Of a stretch of 64,000 nt of DNA, positions 63,916-64,000 are shown one piece after another. The stretch's first letter is position 1; every line of letters starts with the position of its first letter. The stretch is from Chloroflexota bacterium (GTDB lineage: Bacteria; Chloroflexota; UBA11872): assembly GCA_026707585.1 (NCBI GenBank), contig JAPOWQ010000036.1, forward strand, positions 1-64,000. Reading direction: 5' to 3'. Both the position numbers and the translations under genes were made by a program. A model generated the notes under the pieces. It was given only the letters and a program-made list of their open reading frames with translations. It did not search any database and had not been told where the DNA came from.

Positions 63916-64000
63916 CTAGGTAATCAGCACAACCTTCCCAATCGGCCTCCTTGCCTCAATCGCCGCATGCGCAGCCGCTGCCTCGTCGAACCCATACGTC
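63916..64000 (-). CDS. Zinc-type alcohol dehydrogenase/quinone oxidoreductase, C-terminal end only (cut by window)
   Basis: Read on the minus strand, the last 27 codons before TAG (63916-63918) give 'YGFDEAAAAHAAIEARRPIG' then 'KVVLIT', the end of a medium-chain dehydrogenase. The rest lies outside the window. It is a homolog of the fragment at 61614-61900. Confidence 0.75.
   Translation of the reverse strand, partial: TYGFDEAAAAHAAIEARRPIGKVVLIT

Noticed and set aside
1-64000. tRNA, rRNA, transposase or phage genes
   Set aside because: I looked for T-loop/anticodon patterns, DDE motifs and structural phage proteins and saw none; a covariance-model search would settle RNA genes.

Overview
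High-GC (by eye about 65 %) bacterial chromosome segment, dense with protein genes on both strands. I see no rRNA, tRNA, CRISPR array, phage or transposase. Gene content suggests an environmental, probably marine or host-associated Chloroflexota (SAR202/Dehalococcoidia-like or Caldilineae-like): LRR lipoproteins with a shared 'DCAVLLAVRD' cap, a DUF3179 lipoprotein, a phytanoyl-CoA dioxygenase-like enzyme, an HpcH/HpaI aldolase, an acetamidase and a 3.2-kDa-residue FN3/cadherin surface protein. This taxonomic call is inference; no marker gene was compared.

Layout. 0.08-5.0 kb (minus): three overlapping genes, a YhaO-like protein, a YhaN-like coiled-coil protein and a small membrane protein, in which both nuclease and ATPase motifs look eroded. 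5.0-8.5 kb (minus): SOS block with lexA, a TPR gene, dinB and an unknown gene; lexA and dinB share one promoter/operator architecture. 8.5-15.5 kb: cyclophilin-like protein, GH15 glucoamylase-like enzyme, two MarR regulators, a methyltransferase and its decayed duplicate. 15.6-25.4 kb (plus): giant repetitive surface protein, followed by a strong hairpin. 25.7-28.1 kb (minus): histidine kinase fused to a pseudo-receiver and an OmpR-type DNA-binding domain. 28.4-36.4 kb: D-2-hydroxyacid dehydrogenase, an AAA/vWA/membrane operon on the minus strand, and a plus-strand array of five small membrane-anchored coiled-coil proteins made by duplication. 36.5-41.3 kb (minus): glycan operon of two glycosyltransferases, a GH57 enzyme and an aldo/keto reductase. 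41.6-43.5 kb (minus): acetamidase, a 61-residue protein and an aldolase. 43.8-48.5 kb: sigma-70 factor, a secreted helical-repeat protein and an HDAC-like deacetylase. 48.6-54.0 kb: PhyH dioxygenase, membrane protein, SRPBCC protein, DM13 protein, SprT-like protein, ankyrin protein and SDR. 54.2-58.6 kb (plus): DUF3179 lipoprotein, a beta-propeller protein and a TPP-dependent decarboxylase. 58.6-63.8 kb (plus): three tandem LRR lipoproteins, with 3' ends of quinone-oxidoreductase genes after the second and third.

How the genes fit together. The lexA/dinB block is a compact DNA-damage regulon. The 36-41 kb operon plus the GH15 gene point to synthesis and turnover of an alpha-glucan. The giant protein, LRR proteins, DM13 and helical-repeat proteins indicate heavy investment in the cell surface. 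The strongest candidates for something undescribed are the motif-less YhaO/YhaN pair, the kinase/pseudo-receiver/DNA-binding fusion, and the duplicated array of tiny membrane coiled-coil proteins.
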